Below are positions 25,038-33,612 of a DNA stretch of 64,000 bases, piece after piece. The position numbers were made by a program, and so were the translations under genes. Where the stretch lies: the NCBI RefSeq assembly GCF_003732265.1, contig NZ_MOBK01000008.1:274727-338726 (forward strand), written 5' to 3'. Each line of letters opens with the position of its first letter. Positions within the stretch are counted from its first letter, which is position 1. The stretch is from Pseudomonas brassicacearum. GTDB taxonomy: Bacteria; Pseudomonadota; Gammaproteobacteria; Pseudomonadales; Pseudomonadaceae. The notes under the pieces are model-generated. The model searched no databases, was not told the DNA's origin, and worked only from the letters and a program-made list of their open reading frames with translations.

Positions 25038-26323
25038 TGCGGTTTTTTATCCGAAAAGCTATCCGATGAGCCCTCATTCAGGGCAAAGAGCTCTTGAGCC
25101 ATGGCCAGCGCATCGAGGCGGCCTTCGGCAGAGAGCTTTTTCAGTTGCACGCTGGGCGCGTGCAACAGTTTGTTGGTCAGGCCGCGCGCCAGTTGCACCA
25201 GCACGTCTTCGGCGCTGGTGCCGTTGGCCAGCAGGCGCTGGGCCTTTTGTAATTCTTCGTCGCGCATGCGCTCGCTTTGCTGACGATAAGCCTTGAGCAC
25301 ATCCACCGCCGCCAGTTCCCGCAGGCGCACCATGAAATCTTCGGCGCCGACCGAGACCATCTCTTCCGCCGCCTGGGCGGCGCCCTGGCGACTCTTGAGG
25401 TTCTCGGCGACCACTTCGTGGAGATCGTCGACGCTGTACAGGTAAACGTCGTCGAGTTCACCGACTTCCGGCTCGATATCGCGCGGAACGGCGATGTCCA
25501 CCATGAAGATCGGCTTGTGCTTGCGCAGTTTCAGCGCGCTTTCCACCGCGCCTTTGCCCAGGATCGGCAACTGGCTCGCGGTGGAGCTGATGACGATGTC
25601 GCTGCGCACCAGTTCGGCCGGGATGTCCGAAAGCAACACGGCGTGAGCACCGAACTGCTCGGCCAGAATGCTCGCGCGCTCCAGCGTGCGGTTGGCGACG
25701 ACGATGCGCTTCACACCCAATTCATGCAGATGACGGGCGACCAGGGTGATGGTTTCACCGGCGCCGATCAACAGGGCCTGGCTGCGTTGCAGGTCGCTGA
25801 AAATCTGTTTGGCCAGGCTGACCGCGGCAAACGCCACGGACACCGGGTTTTCGCCGATGGCGGTGTCGGTGCGCACTTGTTTGGCCGCGTTGAACGTCGC
25901 CTGAAACAAACGCCCGAGCAAAGGACCGATGGTGCCGGCCTCACGCGCCACGGCGTAAGCGGATTTCATCTGGCCGAGAATCTGCGGTTCGCCCAACACC
26001 AGCGAATCGAGCCCGGAGGCGACCCGCATCATGTGACGAACTGCCGCATCATCTTCGTGCACATAACTGCTCGCACGCAGCTCTTCGAGGCTCAAATGGT
26101 GATAATCGGCCAGCCAGCGCAACACGATGTCAGCCGAAAGGTGATCCTGTTCTATATAGAGCTCACTGCGATTGCAGGTGGAGAGGATCGCAGCTTCGCG
26201 GCTGTCGGTGAGGCGGCAGAGCTGCTGCAAGGCCTCCACCAGCTGCTCAGGGGTAAAGGCCACGCGCTCGCGGACGTCTACTGACGCAGTCTTGTGGTTG
26301 ATACCGAGTGCAAGGAAGGCCAT
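25034..26323 (-). CDS. hemA: glutamyl-tRNA reductase
   Basis: A 429-residue enzyme for the first committed step of haem synthesis, reducing glutamyl-tRNA to glutamate-1-semialdehyde with NADPH. The nucleophile is Cys50 in STCNRSELY. The NADPH-binding region (LLIGAGETITLVARHL) starts near residue 184, and the C-terminal dimerisation helices follow. It opens the five-gene leftward operon. It is divergent from the TPR lipoprotein gene across 182 bases, in which I could not pick a promoter with confidence. Confidence 0.97.
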   Translation of the reverse strand: MAFLALGINHKTASVDVRERVAFTPEQLVEALQQLCRLTDSREAAILSTCNRSELYIEQDHLSADIVLRWLADYHHLSLEELRASSYVHEDDAAVRHMMRVASGLDSLVLGEPQILGQMKSAYAVAREAGTIGPLLGRLFQATFNAAKQVRTDTAIGENPVSVAFAAVSLAKQIFSDLQRSQALLIGAGETITLVARHLHELGVKRIVVANRTLERASILAEQFGAHAVLLSDIPAELVRSDIVISSTASQLPILGKGAVESALKLRKHKPIFMVDIAVPRDIEPEVGELDDVYLYSVDDLHEVVAENLKSRQGAAQAAEEMVSVGAEDFMVRLRELAAVDVLKAYRQQSERMRDEELQKAQRLLANGTSAEDVLVQLARGLTNKLLHAPSVQLKKLSAEGRLDALAMAQELFALNEGSSDSFSDKKPQ

Positions 26324-26505
26324 TCAAGGTCGCTGATGGTGACGTGAAGCCGGCAATTGTCCTACTTCGCCACAGACAGAACAACTACCGCTGACTATTG
26401 TCCCAATGTCCTGCCTCTATAAAGGCCTCGATTGAGACTCGGTTATGTTTGGCCGAAGGCTTGTGTCATGATGATCCGACCGCAGGTTAGTCGTCCTCTT
26501 CCTAT

Positions 26506-28230
26506 ATGAATAGATCTTCCGCGTTGCTCCTCGCTTTTGTCTTCCTCAGCGGCTGCCAGGCCTTGGCACCCTCGTCGCCGGACGGTACGTCGCCGGTTGA
26601 AGACAGCACTCCGGCCCCTGAAAAGCCCAAGGTTTACAGCTCATTCAGTGAAGAAACCGTCTTCAGTCTGTTGAGTGCCGAACTGGCTGGCCAACGCAAT
26701 CGTTTCGACATTGCGCTGGACAACTACGTGACCCAGGCCATCAACACCCAGGATCCGGGCATCTCCGAGCGGGCATTTCGCATTGCCGAGTACCTGGGCG
26801 CCGATCAGGCCGCCCTGGACACCGCGCTGATCTGGGCAAAAAACGCCCCGAACGACCTCGAAGCGCAACGCGCAGCTGCCGTACAACTGGCGCGCGCCGG
26901 TCGTTATGACGACTCCATGGTCTACATGGAGAAAGTCCTGCAAGGCAAAGGCGACACACATTTCGACTTCCTTGCCCTGTCCGCCGCCGATACCGACCAG
27001 GACACGCGCAACGGCTTGATGAAAAGTTTCGACCGTTTGTTGCAGCGCCATCCGAAAAACAGCCAGCTGATTTTTGGCAAGGCCCTGTTGATGCAACAGG
27101 ACGGCGACGCCAAAGGTGCGCTGACCCTGCTGGAAGACAACCCACCAGACGACGGCGAAATCGCCCCGATCCTTTTGCGCGCGCGCCTGTTACAGGTGCT
27201 CAACCGTGGCGACGAAGCCTTGCCGCTGCTGCAAAAAAGCATCAAGAAATACCCGGACGACAAGCGCCTGCGCCTGACTTACGCGCGGATGCTGGTTGAG
27301 CAGGACCGCATAGCAGACGCCAAAGCCGAGTTTTCCAGCCTGGTGCAGCAATACCCGGAAGACGACGAGTTGCGTTATTCCCTGGCACTGGTCTGCCTGG
27401 AAGCCAAGGACTGGGACGAGGCCAAGAATCTGCTTGAAGACCTGATCGCCCGCGAAAGCCACGTCGACTCTGCTCACCTGAACCTTGGCCGTATCGCCGA
27501 AGAACGCAACGACCCTCAAGGTGCGCTGATCGAGTACGCCAAAGTCGGGCCGGGTAACGACTACCTGCCGGCCCAATTGCGTCAGACCGACATTCTGATC
27601 AACAACGGCAAGACCGCCGAAGCTCAACGCCGCCTGGCCGCAGAGCGCGACGAGCAGCCGGATTACGCGATTCAGTTGTACCTGATCGAAGCCGAAACCC
27701 TGTCCGCCAATAATCAGGGCGACAAGGCCTGGGCTGTCCTGGACAAAGCCTTGCAGCAGTACCCGGACGATCTGAACCTGCTGTACACCCGCGCCATGCA
27801 GGCGGAAAAACGCAATGACCTGGCGCAGATGGAAAAAGACCTGCGCCTGATCATCAAGCGCGACCCGGACAACGCCATGGCACTCAATGCGCTCGGCTAC
27901 ACCCTGTCCGACCGCACCACGCGCTATGCCGAAGCCAAGGCCTTGATCGAACAGGCCCACCAGATCAATCCGGAAGACCCGGCGGTGCTCGACAGCCTCG
28001 GCTGGGTGAACTTCCGCCTGGGTAATCTCGATGAAGCCGAGCGCTATCTGCGCCAGGCACTGGAGCGTTTCCCCGATCAGGAAGTCGCCGCCCATCTGGG
28101 TGAAGTGCTGTGGGCCAATGGCAAACAGCGCGAAGCCAAACAAGTCTGGGGAAAATTCCTCAAGGAACAACCCGACAGCCCTACCCTGCGCGCTACCATC
28201 AAGCGCCTGACCGGATCAGAGACTCTTTAA
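26506..28230 (+). CDS. TPR-repeat lipoprotein (PA4667-like)
   Basis: A 574-residue exported protein with a short lipoprotein signal (MNRSSALLLAFVFLSGC, Cys17) followed by a low-complexity Pro/Ser linker. Most of the rest is tetratricopeptide helices, especially from about residue 130 to the end (for example DPAVLDSLGWVNFRLGNLDEA). It is the homologue, by position, of P. aeruginosa PA4667, always next to lolB. The function is not established, but envelope assembly is likely from the LolB neighbour. The lolB start follows four bases after its stop. Confidence 0.85.
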   Translation: MNRSSALLLAFVFLSGCQALAPSSPDGTSPVEDSTPAPEKPKVYSSFSEETVFSLLSAELAGQRNRFDIALDNYVTQAINTQDPGISERAFRIAEYLGADQAALDTALIWAKNAPNDLEAQRAAAVQLARAGRYDDSMVYMEKVLQGKGDTHFDFLALSAADTDQDTRNGLMKSFDRLLQRHPKNSQLIFGKALLMQQDGDAKGALTLLEDNPPDDGEIAPILLRARLLQVLNRGDEALPLLQKSIKKYPDDKRLRLTYARMLVEQDRIADAKAEFSSLVQQYPEDDELRYSLALVCLEAKDWDEAKNLLEDLIARESHVDSAHLNLGRIAEERNDPQGALIEYAKVGPGNDYLPAQLRQTDILINNGKTAEAQRRLAAERDEQPDYAIQLYLIEAETLSANNQGDKAWAVLDKALQQYPDDLNLLYTRAMQAEKRNDLAQMEKDLRLIIKRDPDNAMALNALGYTLSDRTTRYAEAKALIEQAHQINPEDPAVLDSLGWVNFRLGNLDEAERYLRQALERFPDQEVAAHLGEVLWANGKQREAKQVWGKFLKEQPDSPTLRATIKRLTGSETL

Positions 28231-28234
28231 GATT

Positions 28235-28852
28235 ATGTTTTTGCGCCACGTTATCGTTTTCAGTTTCATCGCCCTGCTCGCCGGTTGCGCGGGTTTCGGC
28301 GCTCGCGAATCCGTCGAAGGCCACGGTAACCCGGCCCAATGGCGTGAACACAAACAGCAATTGACCGCCCTCGACGGCTGGCAGATCAACGGCAAGATCG
28401 GCATCCGCGCGCCCAAGGATTCGGGCAGCGGCACGTTGTTCTGGCTGCAACGTCAGGATTACTACGACATCCGCCTGTCCGGCCCGCTGGGTCGCGGCGC
28501 CGCACGCCTGACCGGCCGACCTGGCAAGGTTTCGCTGGAAGTGGCCAATCAGGGACGCTTTGACGCACCGAACCCGGAAATCCTGCTGGAAGAGCAACTG
28601 GGCTGGAAATTGCCAGTATCGAATCTGGCCTGGTGGGTCCGCGGGCTCCCGGCGCCAGACAGCAAAAGCAAGCTGAACCTGGATGCCGACAGCCGCCTGG
28701 CCAGCCTCGAACAGGACGGCTGGCAGGTCGAATACACCAGTTACACGCAACAAAACGGTTTTTGGCTGCCTGAGAAAATCAAGCTGCACGGCACCGACCT
28801 TGATGTCACGCTGGTGATCAAGGAATGGCAACCACGCAAGCTGGGGCAGTGA
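28235..28852 (+). CDS. lolB: outer-membrane lipoprotein insertion factor LolB
   Basis: A 205-residue lipoprotein that receives lipoproteins from LolA and inserts them in the outer membrane. The lipobox is LLAGC with Cys18. The mature part shows the LolB beta-fold signature WQINGKIGIRAPKDSGSGTLFW and DYYDIRLSGPLGRGAARL. It forms a close operon with the TPR lipoprotein gene and ispE (start two bases after its stop). Confidence 0.94.
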   Translation: MFLRHVIVFSFIALLAGCAGFGARESVEGHGNPAQWREHKQQLTALDGWQINGKIGIRAPKDSGSGTLFWLQRQDYYDIRLSGPLGRGAARLTGRPGKVSLEVANQGRFDAPNPEILLEEQLGWKLPVSNLAWWVRGLPAPDSKSKLNLDADSRLASLEQDGWQVEYTSYTQQNGFWLPEKIKLHGTDLDVTLVIKEWQPRKLGQ

Positions 28853-28854
28853 AC

Positions 28855-29706
28855 ATGACCACCCCTCGCTTGACGCTGCCCTCCCCGGCCAAACTCAATC
28901 TGATGCTGCACATCCTCGGTCGCCGTGAAGACGGTTACCACGAGTTGCAGACGATTTTTCAGTTCCTCGACTACGGCGATGAAATCTCCTTCGCCGTACG
29001 CGACGACGGCGTGATCCGGTTGCACACCGAATTCGACGGCGTTCCCCACGACAGCAATCTGATCGTCAAGGCTGCGAAGCAACTTCAGGAGCAATCCGGT
29101 TGTGCGCTCGGCATCGATATCTGGATTGATAAAATCCTGCCCATGGGCGGCGGTATCGGCGGCGGCAGTTCCAATGCCGCGACCACATTGCTCGGCCTGA
29201 ATCATCTCTGGCAACTGGGCTGGGACGAGGATCGACTGGCTGCGCTGGGCCTCAAGCTGGGCGCTGACGTTCCGGTTTTCGTGCGTGGCCACGCCGCTTT
29301 TGCCGAAGGCGTAGGGGAGAAACTGACCCCTGTAGACCCCGAAGAACCGTGGTATGTCGTGCTGGTACCGCAAGTATCTGTAAGTACAGCAGAAATTTTT
29401 TCCGATCCGCTGTTGACACGTAACTCTCCTCCCATTAAAGTGCGCCCCGTTCCCAAGGGAAACAGTCGTAATGACTGCTTGCCAGTAGTAGCAAGGCGTT
29501 ATCCAGAGGTACGTAACGCATTGAATTTGTTAGGTAAATTTACCGAAGCAAAACTCACTGGCACTGGAAGTTGTGTGTTTGGGGGCTTCCCAAGCAAAGC
29601 TGAAGCTGATAAAGTCTCGGCCCTTCTTACAGAGACCCTTACAGGGTTTGTAGCAAAAGGAAGCAACGTTTCGATGTTGCATCGCAAGCTGCAAAATCTG
29701 CTCTAA
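28855..29706 (+). CDS. ispE: 4-diphosphocytidyl-2-C-methyl-D-erythritol kinase
   Basis: A 283-residue GHMP kinase of the MEP isoprenoid pathway. The N-terminus LPSPAKLNLMLHILGRREDGYHEL and the ATP loop PMGGGIGGGSSNAAT (about residues 100-114) are intact, as is the C-terminal GTGSCVFGGF. The DNA of the last third is unusual: from about 29370 it uses rare codons (GTA, TTA, GGA, AGG, ACA), and by hand count 29401-29700 is about 48% GC against about 58% for 28861-29160. A perfect hairpin CGATTAC-TGG-GTAATCG (29713-29729) follows. The protein looks functional. Confidence 0.95.
   Translation: MTTPRLTLPSPAKLNLMLHILGRREDGYHELQTIFQFLDYGDEISFAVRDDGVIRLHTEFDGVPHDSNLIVKAAKQLQEQSGCALGIDIWIDKILPMGGGIGGGSSNAATTLLGLNHLWQLGWDEDRLAALGLKLGADVPVFVRGHAAFAEGVGEKLTPVDPEEPWYVVLVPQVSVSTAEIFSDPLLTRNSPPIKVRPVPKGNSRNDCLPVVARRYPEVRNALNLLGKFTEAKLTGTGSCVFGGFPSKAEADKVSALLTETLTGFVAKGSNVSMLHRKLQNLL
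29413..29441 (+). promoter_or_regulatory. possible promoter inside ispE for tRNA-Gln and prs
   Basis: TTGACA (29413-29418), 17 bases, TAAAGT (29436-29441), lying in the AT-rich 3' part of ispE about 300 bases before tRNA-Gln. The -35 is perfect, but the -10 matches only four of six positions. Confidence 0.3.
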
Positions 29707-29742
29707 AGGAATCGATTACTGGGTAATCGTTGCAACAGATAC

Positions 29743-29817
29743 AGGGGCGTCGCCAAGCGGTAAGGCAGCAGGTTTTGATCCTGCCATGCGTTGGTTCGAA
29801 TCCAGCCGCCCCTGCCA
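29743..29817 (+). tRNA. tRNA-Gln (anticodon TTG)
   Basis: A 75-base cloverleaf with CCA encoded. The acceptor stem AGGGGCG/CGCCCCT, the anticodon stem GCAGG/CCTGC around TTTTGAT (anticodon TTG) and the T arm GGTTCGAATCC are all in place. It reads CAA and probably CAG. It sits between ispE and prs, as in other pseudomonads. Confidence 0.97.
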
Positions 29818-29863
29818 TTTTCCTATACTCATCCAGGTTACCCTCAGCCTTCAGGTACTGCGC

Positions 29864-30805
29864 GTGTCCAAGATGATGGTCTTTACGGGGAACGCCAACC
29901 CCGATCTGGCTCGACGTGTCGTACGTCAGCTGCATATCCCTCTCGGTGACATCTCTGTCGGCAAGTTTTCCGACGGCGAAATTACAGCCGAGATCAATGA
30001 AAACGTCCGCGGTAAAGATGTCTTCATTATTCAGCCGACTTGCGCTCCGACCAACGATAACCTGATGGAACTGGTAGTGATGGCTGATGCCTTCCGCCGC
30101 TCCTCGGCTACTCGTATCACTGCTGTTATTCCTTACTTTGGTTATGCCCGTCAGGATCGCCGTCCGCGTTCCGCACGTGTGGCTATCAGCGCGAAAGTCG
30201 TTGCTGACATGCTTACCGTAGTCGGCATCGACCGTGTTCTCACGGTTGATCTGCATGCTGACCAAATCCAGGGTTTCTTCGATATTCCGGTAGATAACAT
30301 CTACGGCTCCCCTGTATTGGTGGATGACATTGAAGATCAGCGCTTCGAAAACCTGATGATCGTGTCCCCGGACATTGGTGGCGTCGTGCGTGCACGTGCT
30401 GTTGCCAAATCCCTGGGCGTGGATCTCGGGATCATCGACAAACGCCGTGAGAAAGCCAATCACTCTGAAGTGATGCATATCATCGGTGATGTCGAAGGGC
30501 GTACCTGTATTCTGGTCGATGACATGGTCGATACCGCCGGCACTCTGTGCCACGCGGCAAAGGCTTTGAAAGAGCATGGCGCTGCCAAGGTTTTCGCCTA
30601 CTGCACACACCCTGTGCTGTCCGGTCGGGCGATCGAAAACATCGAAAATTCCATGCTGGACGAACTGGTGGTGACTAACACCATCCCGTTGTCCGCTGCT
30701 GCACAAGCCTGCTCGCGTATCCGTCAACTGGATATCGCGCCGGTAGTTGCCGAGGCGGTCCGCCGCATCAGCAATGAAGAATCGATCAGCGCGATGTTCC
30801 GCTAA
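29864..30805 (+). CDS. prs: ribose-phosphate pyrophosphokinase
   Basis: A 313-residue enzyme making PRPP from ribose-5-phosphate and ATP, the substrate of the Hpt and Upp enzymes encoded earlier in the window. The start is the GTG at 29864 (MSKMMVFTGNANPD). The 26 in-frame upstream codons run through the tRNA gene. The ATP loop PYFGYARQDRRPRSA and PRPP loop LVDDMVDTAGT (about residues 218-228) are present. Codon use with many GCT, GTT and CGT fits a highly expressed gene. A strong terminator follows. Confidence 0.96.
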   Translation: MSKMMVFTGNANPDLARRVVRQLHIPLGDISVGKFSDGEITAEINENVRGKDVFIIQPTCAPTNDNLMELVVMADAFRRSSATRITAVIPYFGYARQDRRPRSARVAISAKVVADMLTVVGIDRVLTVDLHADQIQGFFDIPVDNIYGSPVLVDDIEDQRFENLMIVSPDIGGVVRARAVAKSLGVDLGIIDKRREKANHSEVMHIIGDVEGRTCILVDDMVDTAGTLCHAAKALKEHGAAKVFAYCTHPVLSGRAIENIENSMLDELVVTNTIPLSAAAQACSRIRQLDIAPVVAEAVRRISNEESISAMFR

Positions 30806-30841
30806 GGGCCCTGCCCTTCTCGAATGTCTCGTTGACGAAAA

Positions 30842-30881
30842 GCGCCCCGCCCCGGCATTCCTGTCGGGGCGGGGCTTTTTT
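30842..30881 (+). terminator. rho-independent terminator after prs
   Basis: GCCCCGCCCCG/CGGGGCGGGGC forms an 11-base GC stem with a loop of about eight bases, followed by six T. It separates prs from rplY, which must therefore have its own promoter or rely on read-through. Confidence 0.92.
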
Positions 30882-30946
30882 GCCCATATCGCCTTTAGCG
30901 CTGGTCGCAAACGCTGGGGCGAATGTGGTTATTTTGGAGATACAAC

Positions 30947-31549
30947 ATGAACGATTTTACTCTGAATGCTGAAGTGCGTTCCGACCTGGGGAAAGGTGCG
31001 AGCCGCCGCCTGCGTCGTCTCGCAAGCCTGGTACCAGCTGTAGTTTACGGTGGCGAAAAAGCCCCTGAATCCATCAGCATGCTGGCTAAAGAAGTTGCCA
31101 AACTGCTCGAAAACGAAGCGGCTTACAGCCACATCATCGAGCTGAACGTTGGCGGCACCAAGCAAAACGTAATCATCAAGGCTCTGCAACGTCACCCGGC
31201 CAAAGGCCACGTGCTGCACGCTGACTTCGTACGCGTAGTTGCCGGCCAAAAGCTGACCGCTATCGTTCCTGTGCACTTCATCAACGAAGCTGCTCCAGTG
31301 AAGAAAGGCGGCGAGATCTCGCACGTTGTTGCTGAAATCGAAGTGACCTGCCTGCCAAAAGACCTGCCTGAATTCATCGAAGTTGACCTGGCTAACGCCG
31401 AAGTCGGCTCGATCATTCACTTGTCCGACCTCAAAGCCCCTAAAGGCGTTGAGTTTGTTGCTCTGGCACACGGTGATGACAAGGCTGTTGCCAACGTCCA
31501 CGCTCCACGTGTTGCTCCAGAAGCTACCGAAGAAGGCGCAGCAGAGTAA
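30947..31549 (+). CDS. rplY: 50S ribosomal protein L25 (CTC/TL5 type)
   Basis: A 200-residue long-form L25 that binds 5S rRNA through its N-terminal domain (residues about 1-92) and carries a C-terminal TL5-like beta domain ending in an acidic tail. The start at 30947 follows TTTTGGAGA, a strong ribosome site. The frame upstream to 30923 is not used. It is followed after 168 bases by pth, a common pairing. Confidence 0.95.
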   Translation: MNDFTLNAEVRSDLGKGASRRLRRLASLVPAVVYGGEKAPESISMLAKEVAKLLENEAAYSHIIELNVGGTKQNVIIKALQRHPAKGHVLHADFVRVVAGQKLTAIVPVHFINEAAPVKKGGEISHVVAEIEVTCLPKDLPEFIEVDLANAEVGSIIHLSDLKAPKGVEFVALAHGDDKAVANVHAPRVAPEATEEGAAE

Positions 31550-31717
31550 TTTCACTCTGTTCGTCGGAGTGATTGGAACATCGCGGACTGGAACGTAGCG
31601 AGAAAGCGGGCGAGAACGCGGAGTTTACATAATGGTAAATGAGCAATTTTCGTCCACTTTCGCCGCACACACTGATTGCGGCGATGTTATCCACCACTCC
31701 AAGGAAGGGCCCCTATC

Positions 31718-32302
31718 GTGACTGCCATTAAACTGATCGTTGGCCTGGGAAATCCAGGCGCTGAATACGAACAGACCCGGCATAACGCAGGGGCCCTTTT
31801 TGTTGAGCGCATCGCGAACGCACAAGGGGTCAACCTTGTCGCCGATCGCAAATATTTTGGCCTGACCGGGCGCTATTCGCATCAGGGTCAGGATGTTCGT
31901 CTGCTGATTCCCACCACCTACATGAACCGTAGCGGCCAGGCCGTAGCAGCTCTGGCGGGTTTCTTCCGCATCAAGCCTGAAGAAATCCTCGTGGCGCACG
32001 ACGAACTCGATCTGCCTCCGGGCGTTGCCAAGCTCAAGCAGGGCGGCGGCCATGGCGGTCACAACGGGTTGCGCGACATCATTGCGCAACTGGGCAATCA
32101 GAACACCTTTCACCGCTTGCGGCTTGGCATTGGCCACCCGGGCGTTGCCAGTATGGTTTCAAATTTCGTCCTGGGTCGTGCGCCACGCGCCGAACAGGAA
32201 AAACTCGATGCCAGCATCGACTTTGCCCTCGGCGTGCTGCCGGATATCCTCGCCGGTGAATGGAACCGCGCGATGAAAAACCTGCACAGCCAGAAGGCCT
32301 GA
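31718..32302 (+). CDS. pth: peptidyl-tRNA hydrolase
   Basis: A 194-residue enzyme that releases peptides from tRNAs dropped by ribosomes. The start is a GTG at 31718 after AAGGAAGGG, giving the standard TAIKLIVGLGNPGAEYEQTRHNAG N-terminus with catalytic His22. The conserved VAHDELDLPPG and KLKQGGGHGGHNGLRD segments are present. The 168-base leader after rplY contains a small inverted repeat (TTTAC/GTAAA, about 31625-31640). ychF follows 22 bases later. Confidence 0.95.
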   Translation: MTAIKLIVGLGNPGAEYEQTRHNAGALFVERIANAQGVNLVADRKYFGLTGRYSHQGQDVRLLIPTTYMNRSGQAVAALAGFFRIKPEEILVAHDELDLPPGVAKLKQGGGHGGHNGLRDIIAQLGNQNTFHRLRLGIGHPGVASMVSNFVLGRAPRAEQEKLDASIDFALGVLPDILAGEWNRAMKNLHSQKA

Positions 32303-32324
32303 CTCACTCCTCGGGGAAAACACC

Positions 32325-33425
32325 ATGGGATTCAATTGCGGCATCGTCGGCCTGCCTAACGTCGGCAAGTCCACCCTATTCAACGCCCTGACCAAATCCG
32401 GGATCGCGGCCGAGAACTTCCCCTTCTGCACCATCGAGCCGAACACCGGTATCGTGCCGATGCCGGATCCGCGTCTGGACGCCCTGGCAGCCATCGTCAA
32501 TCCAAAGCGCATCCTGCCGACCACCATGGAATTCGTCGACATCGCAGGCCTGGTTGCCGGCGCCTCGAAAGGTGAAGGCCTGGGCAACAAGTTCCTCGCT
32601 AACATCCGTGAAACCGATGCCATCGCCCACGTGGTCCGCTGCTTCGAAGACGAGAACGTGATTCACGTCTCCAACAGCGTCGACCCGAAACGCGACATCG
32701 AGATCATCGACCTGGAACTGATCTTCGCCGACCTCGACAGCTGCGAAAAGCAACTGCAGAAAGTCGCTCGCAACGCCAAGGGTGGCGACAAGGACGCCGT
32801 GGTCCAGAAAGGCCTGCTCGAGCAATTGATCGCTCACTTCACCCTCGGCAAGCCTGCGCGCACGCTGATGAAGAACATGGGCGCCGACGACAAGGCAGTG
32901 ATTCGTGGCTTCCACCTGCTGACCACCAAGCCGGTCATGTACATCGCCAACGTCGCTGAAGACGGTTTCGAGAACAACCCGCTGCTGGACATCGTCAAGG
33001 CCATCGCCGACGAAGAAGGCGCCATGGTGGTTCCGGTCTGCAACAAGATCGAAGCCGAAATCGCCGAGCTGGAAGACGGCGAAGAGAAAGACATGTTCCT
33101 CGAAGCCCTGGGCCTCGAAGAACCTGGCCTGAACCGCGTGATCCGCGCTGGCTACGAAATGCTGCACCTGCAGACCTACTTCACCGCCGGAGTCGAAGAA
33201 GTCCGCGCCTGGACCGTCCGCGTCGGTGCCACCGCACCTCAAGCCGCTGGCGTGATCCACACCGACTTCGAAAAAGGCTTCATCCGTGCCGAAGTGATCG
33301 CGTACGACGACTTCATCCAGTACAAGGGCGAAGCCGGCACCAAAGAAGCCGGCAAATGGCGTCTGGAAGGCAAGGATTACATCGTTAAAGACGGCGACGT
33401 GATGCACTTCCGTTTCAACGTGTAA
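32325..33425 (+). CDS. ychF: redox-regulated ATPase YchF (Obg-like)
   Basis: A 366-residue P-loop protein of the Obg family with ATP preference. The Walker A GLPNVGKST is at 9-17, and the switch region FVDIAGLVAGASKGEGLGNKF is conserved. The NKxE motif (NKIEAE), in place of NKxD, explains ATP binding. A coiled-coil domain and a C-terminal TGS domain (FEKGFIRAEVIAYDDF) follow. It binds ribosomes and is linked to oxidative-stress responses. It is a standard partner of pth. Confidence 0.96.
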   Translation: MGFNCGIVGLPNVGKSTLFNALTKSGIAAENFPFCTIEPNTGIVPMPDPRLDALAAIVNPKRILPTTMEFVDIAGLVAGASKGEGLGNKFLANIRETDAIAHVVRCFEDENVIHVSNSVDPKRDIEIIDLELIFADLDSCEKQLQKVARNAKGGDKDAVVQKGLLEQLIAHFTLGKPARTLMKNMGADDKAVIRGFHLLTTKPVMYIANVAEDGFENNPLLDIVKAIADEEGAMVVPVCNKIEAEIAELEDGEEKDMFLEALGLEEPGLNRVIRAGYEMLHLQTYFTAGVEEVRAWTVRVGATAPQAAGVIHTDFEKGFIRAEVIAYDDFIQYKGEAGTKEAGKWRLEGKDYIVKDGDVMHFRFNV

Positions 33426-33438
33426 GACACACGCCCAA

Positions 33439-33470
33439 GAAAAAGCCGCGTTTGATACGCGGCTTTTTTG
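33439..33470 (+). terminator. rho-independent terminator after ychF
   Basis: AAAAAGCCGCGT...ACGCGGCTTTTTT forms a nine-base stem with a short loop and T run, 14 bases after the ychF stop. Confidence 0.88.
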
Positions 33471-33504
33471 TGCCTGAAATAAATCCCACTAACAACGCAG
33501 AACC

Positions 33505-33599
33505 AATGTGGGAGCGGGCTTGCTCGCGAAGGCGGATTTTCAGTCGATATCGTTGTTGAATGTTAATCCGCTTTCGCGAGCAAGCCCGCTCCCACATTT
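33505..33599. repeat. inverted pair of REP elements
   Basis: The arms AATGTGGGAGCGGGCTTGCT and complement face each other between the convergent ychF and Fsr-type MFS genes. Same type as the pairs at 691-784 and 20856-20949. Confidence 0.9.
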
Positions 33600-33612
33600 G
33601 ATTTGTGTGGGA

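Noticed and set aside
29743..29817. An integrated element at tRNA-Gln
   Set aside because: No integrase, no direct repeat of the tRNA 3' end and no foreign genes follow. Only the composition shift in ispE remains, which is reported separately.
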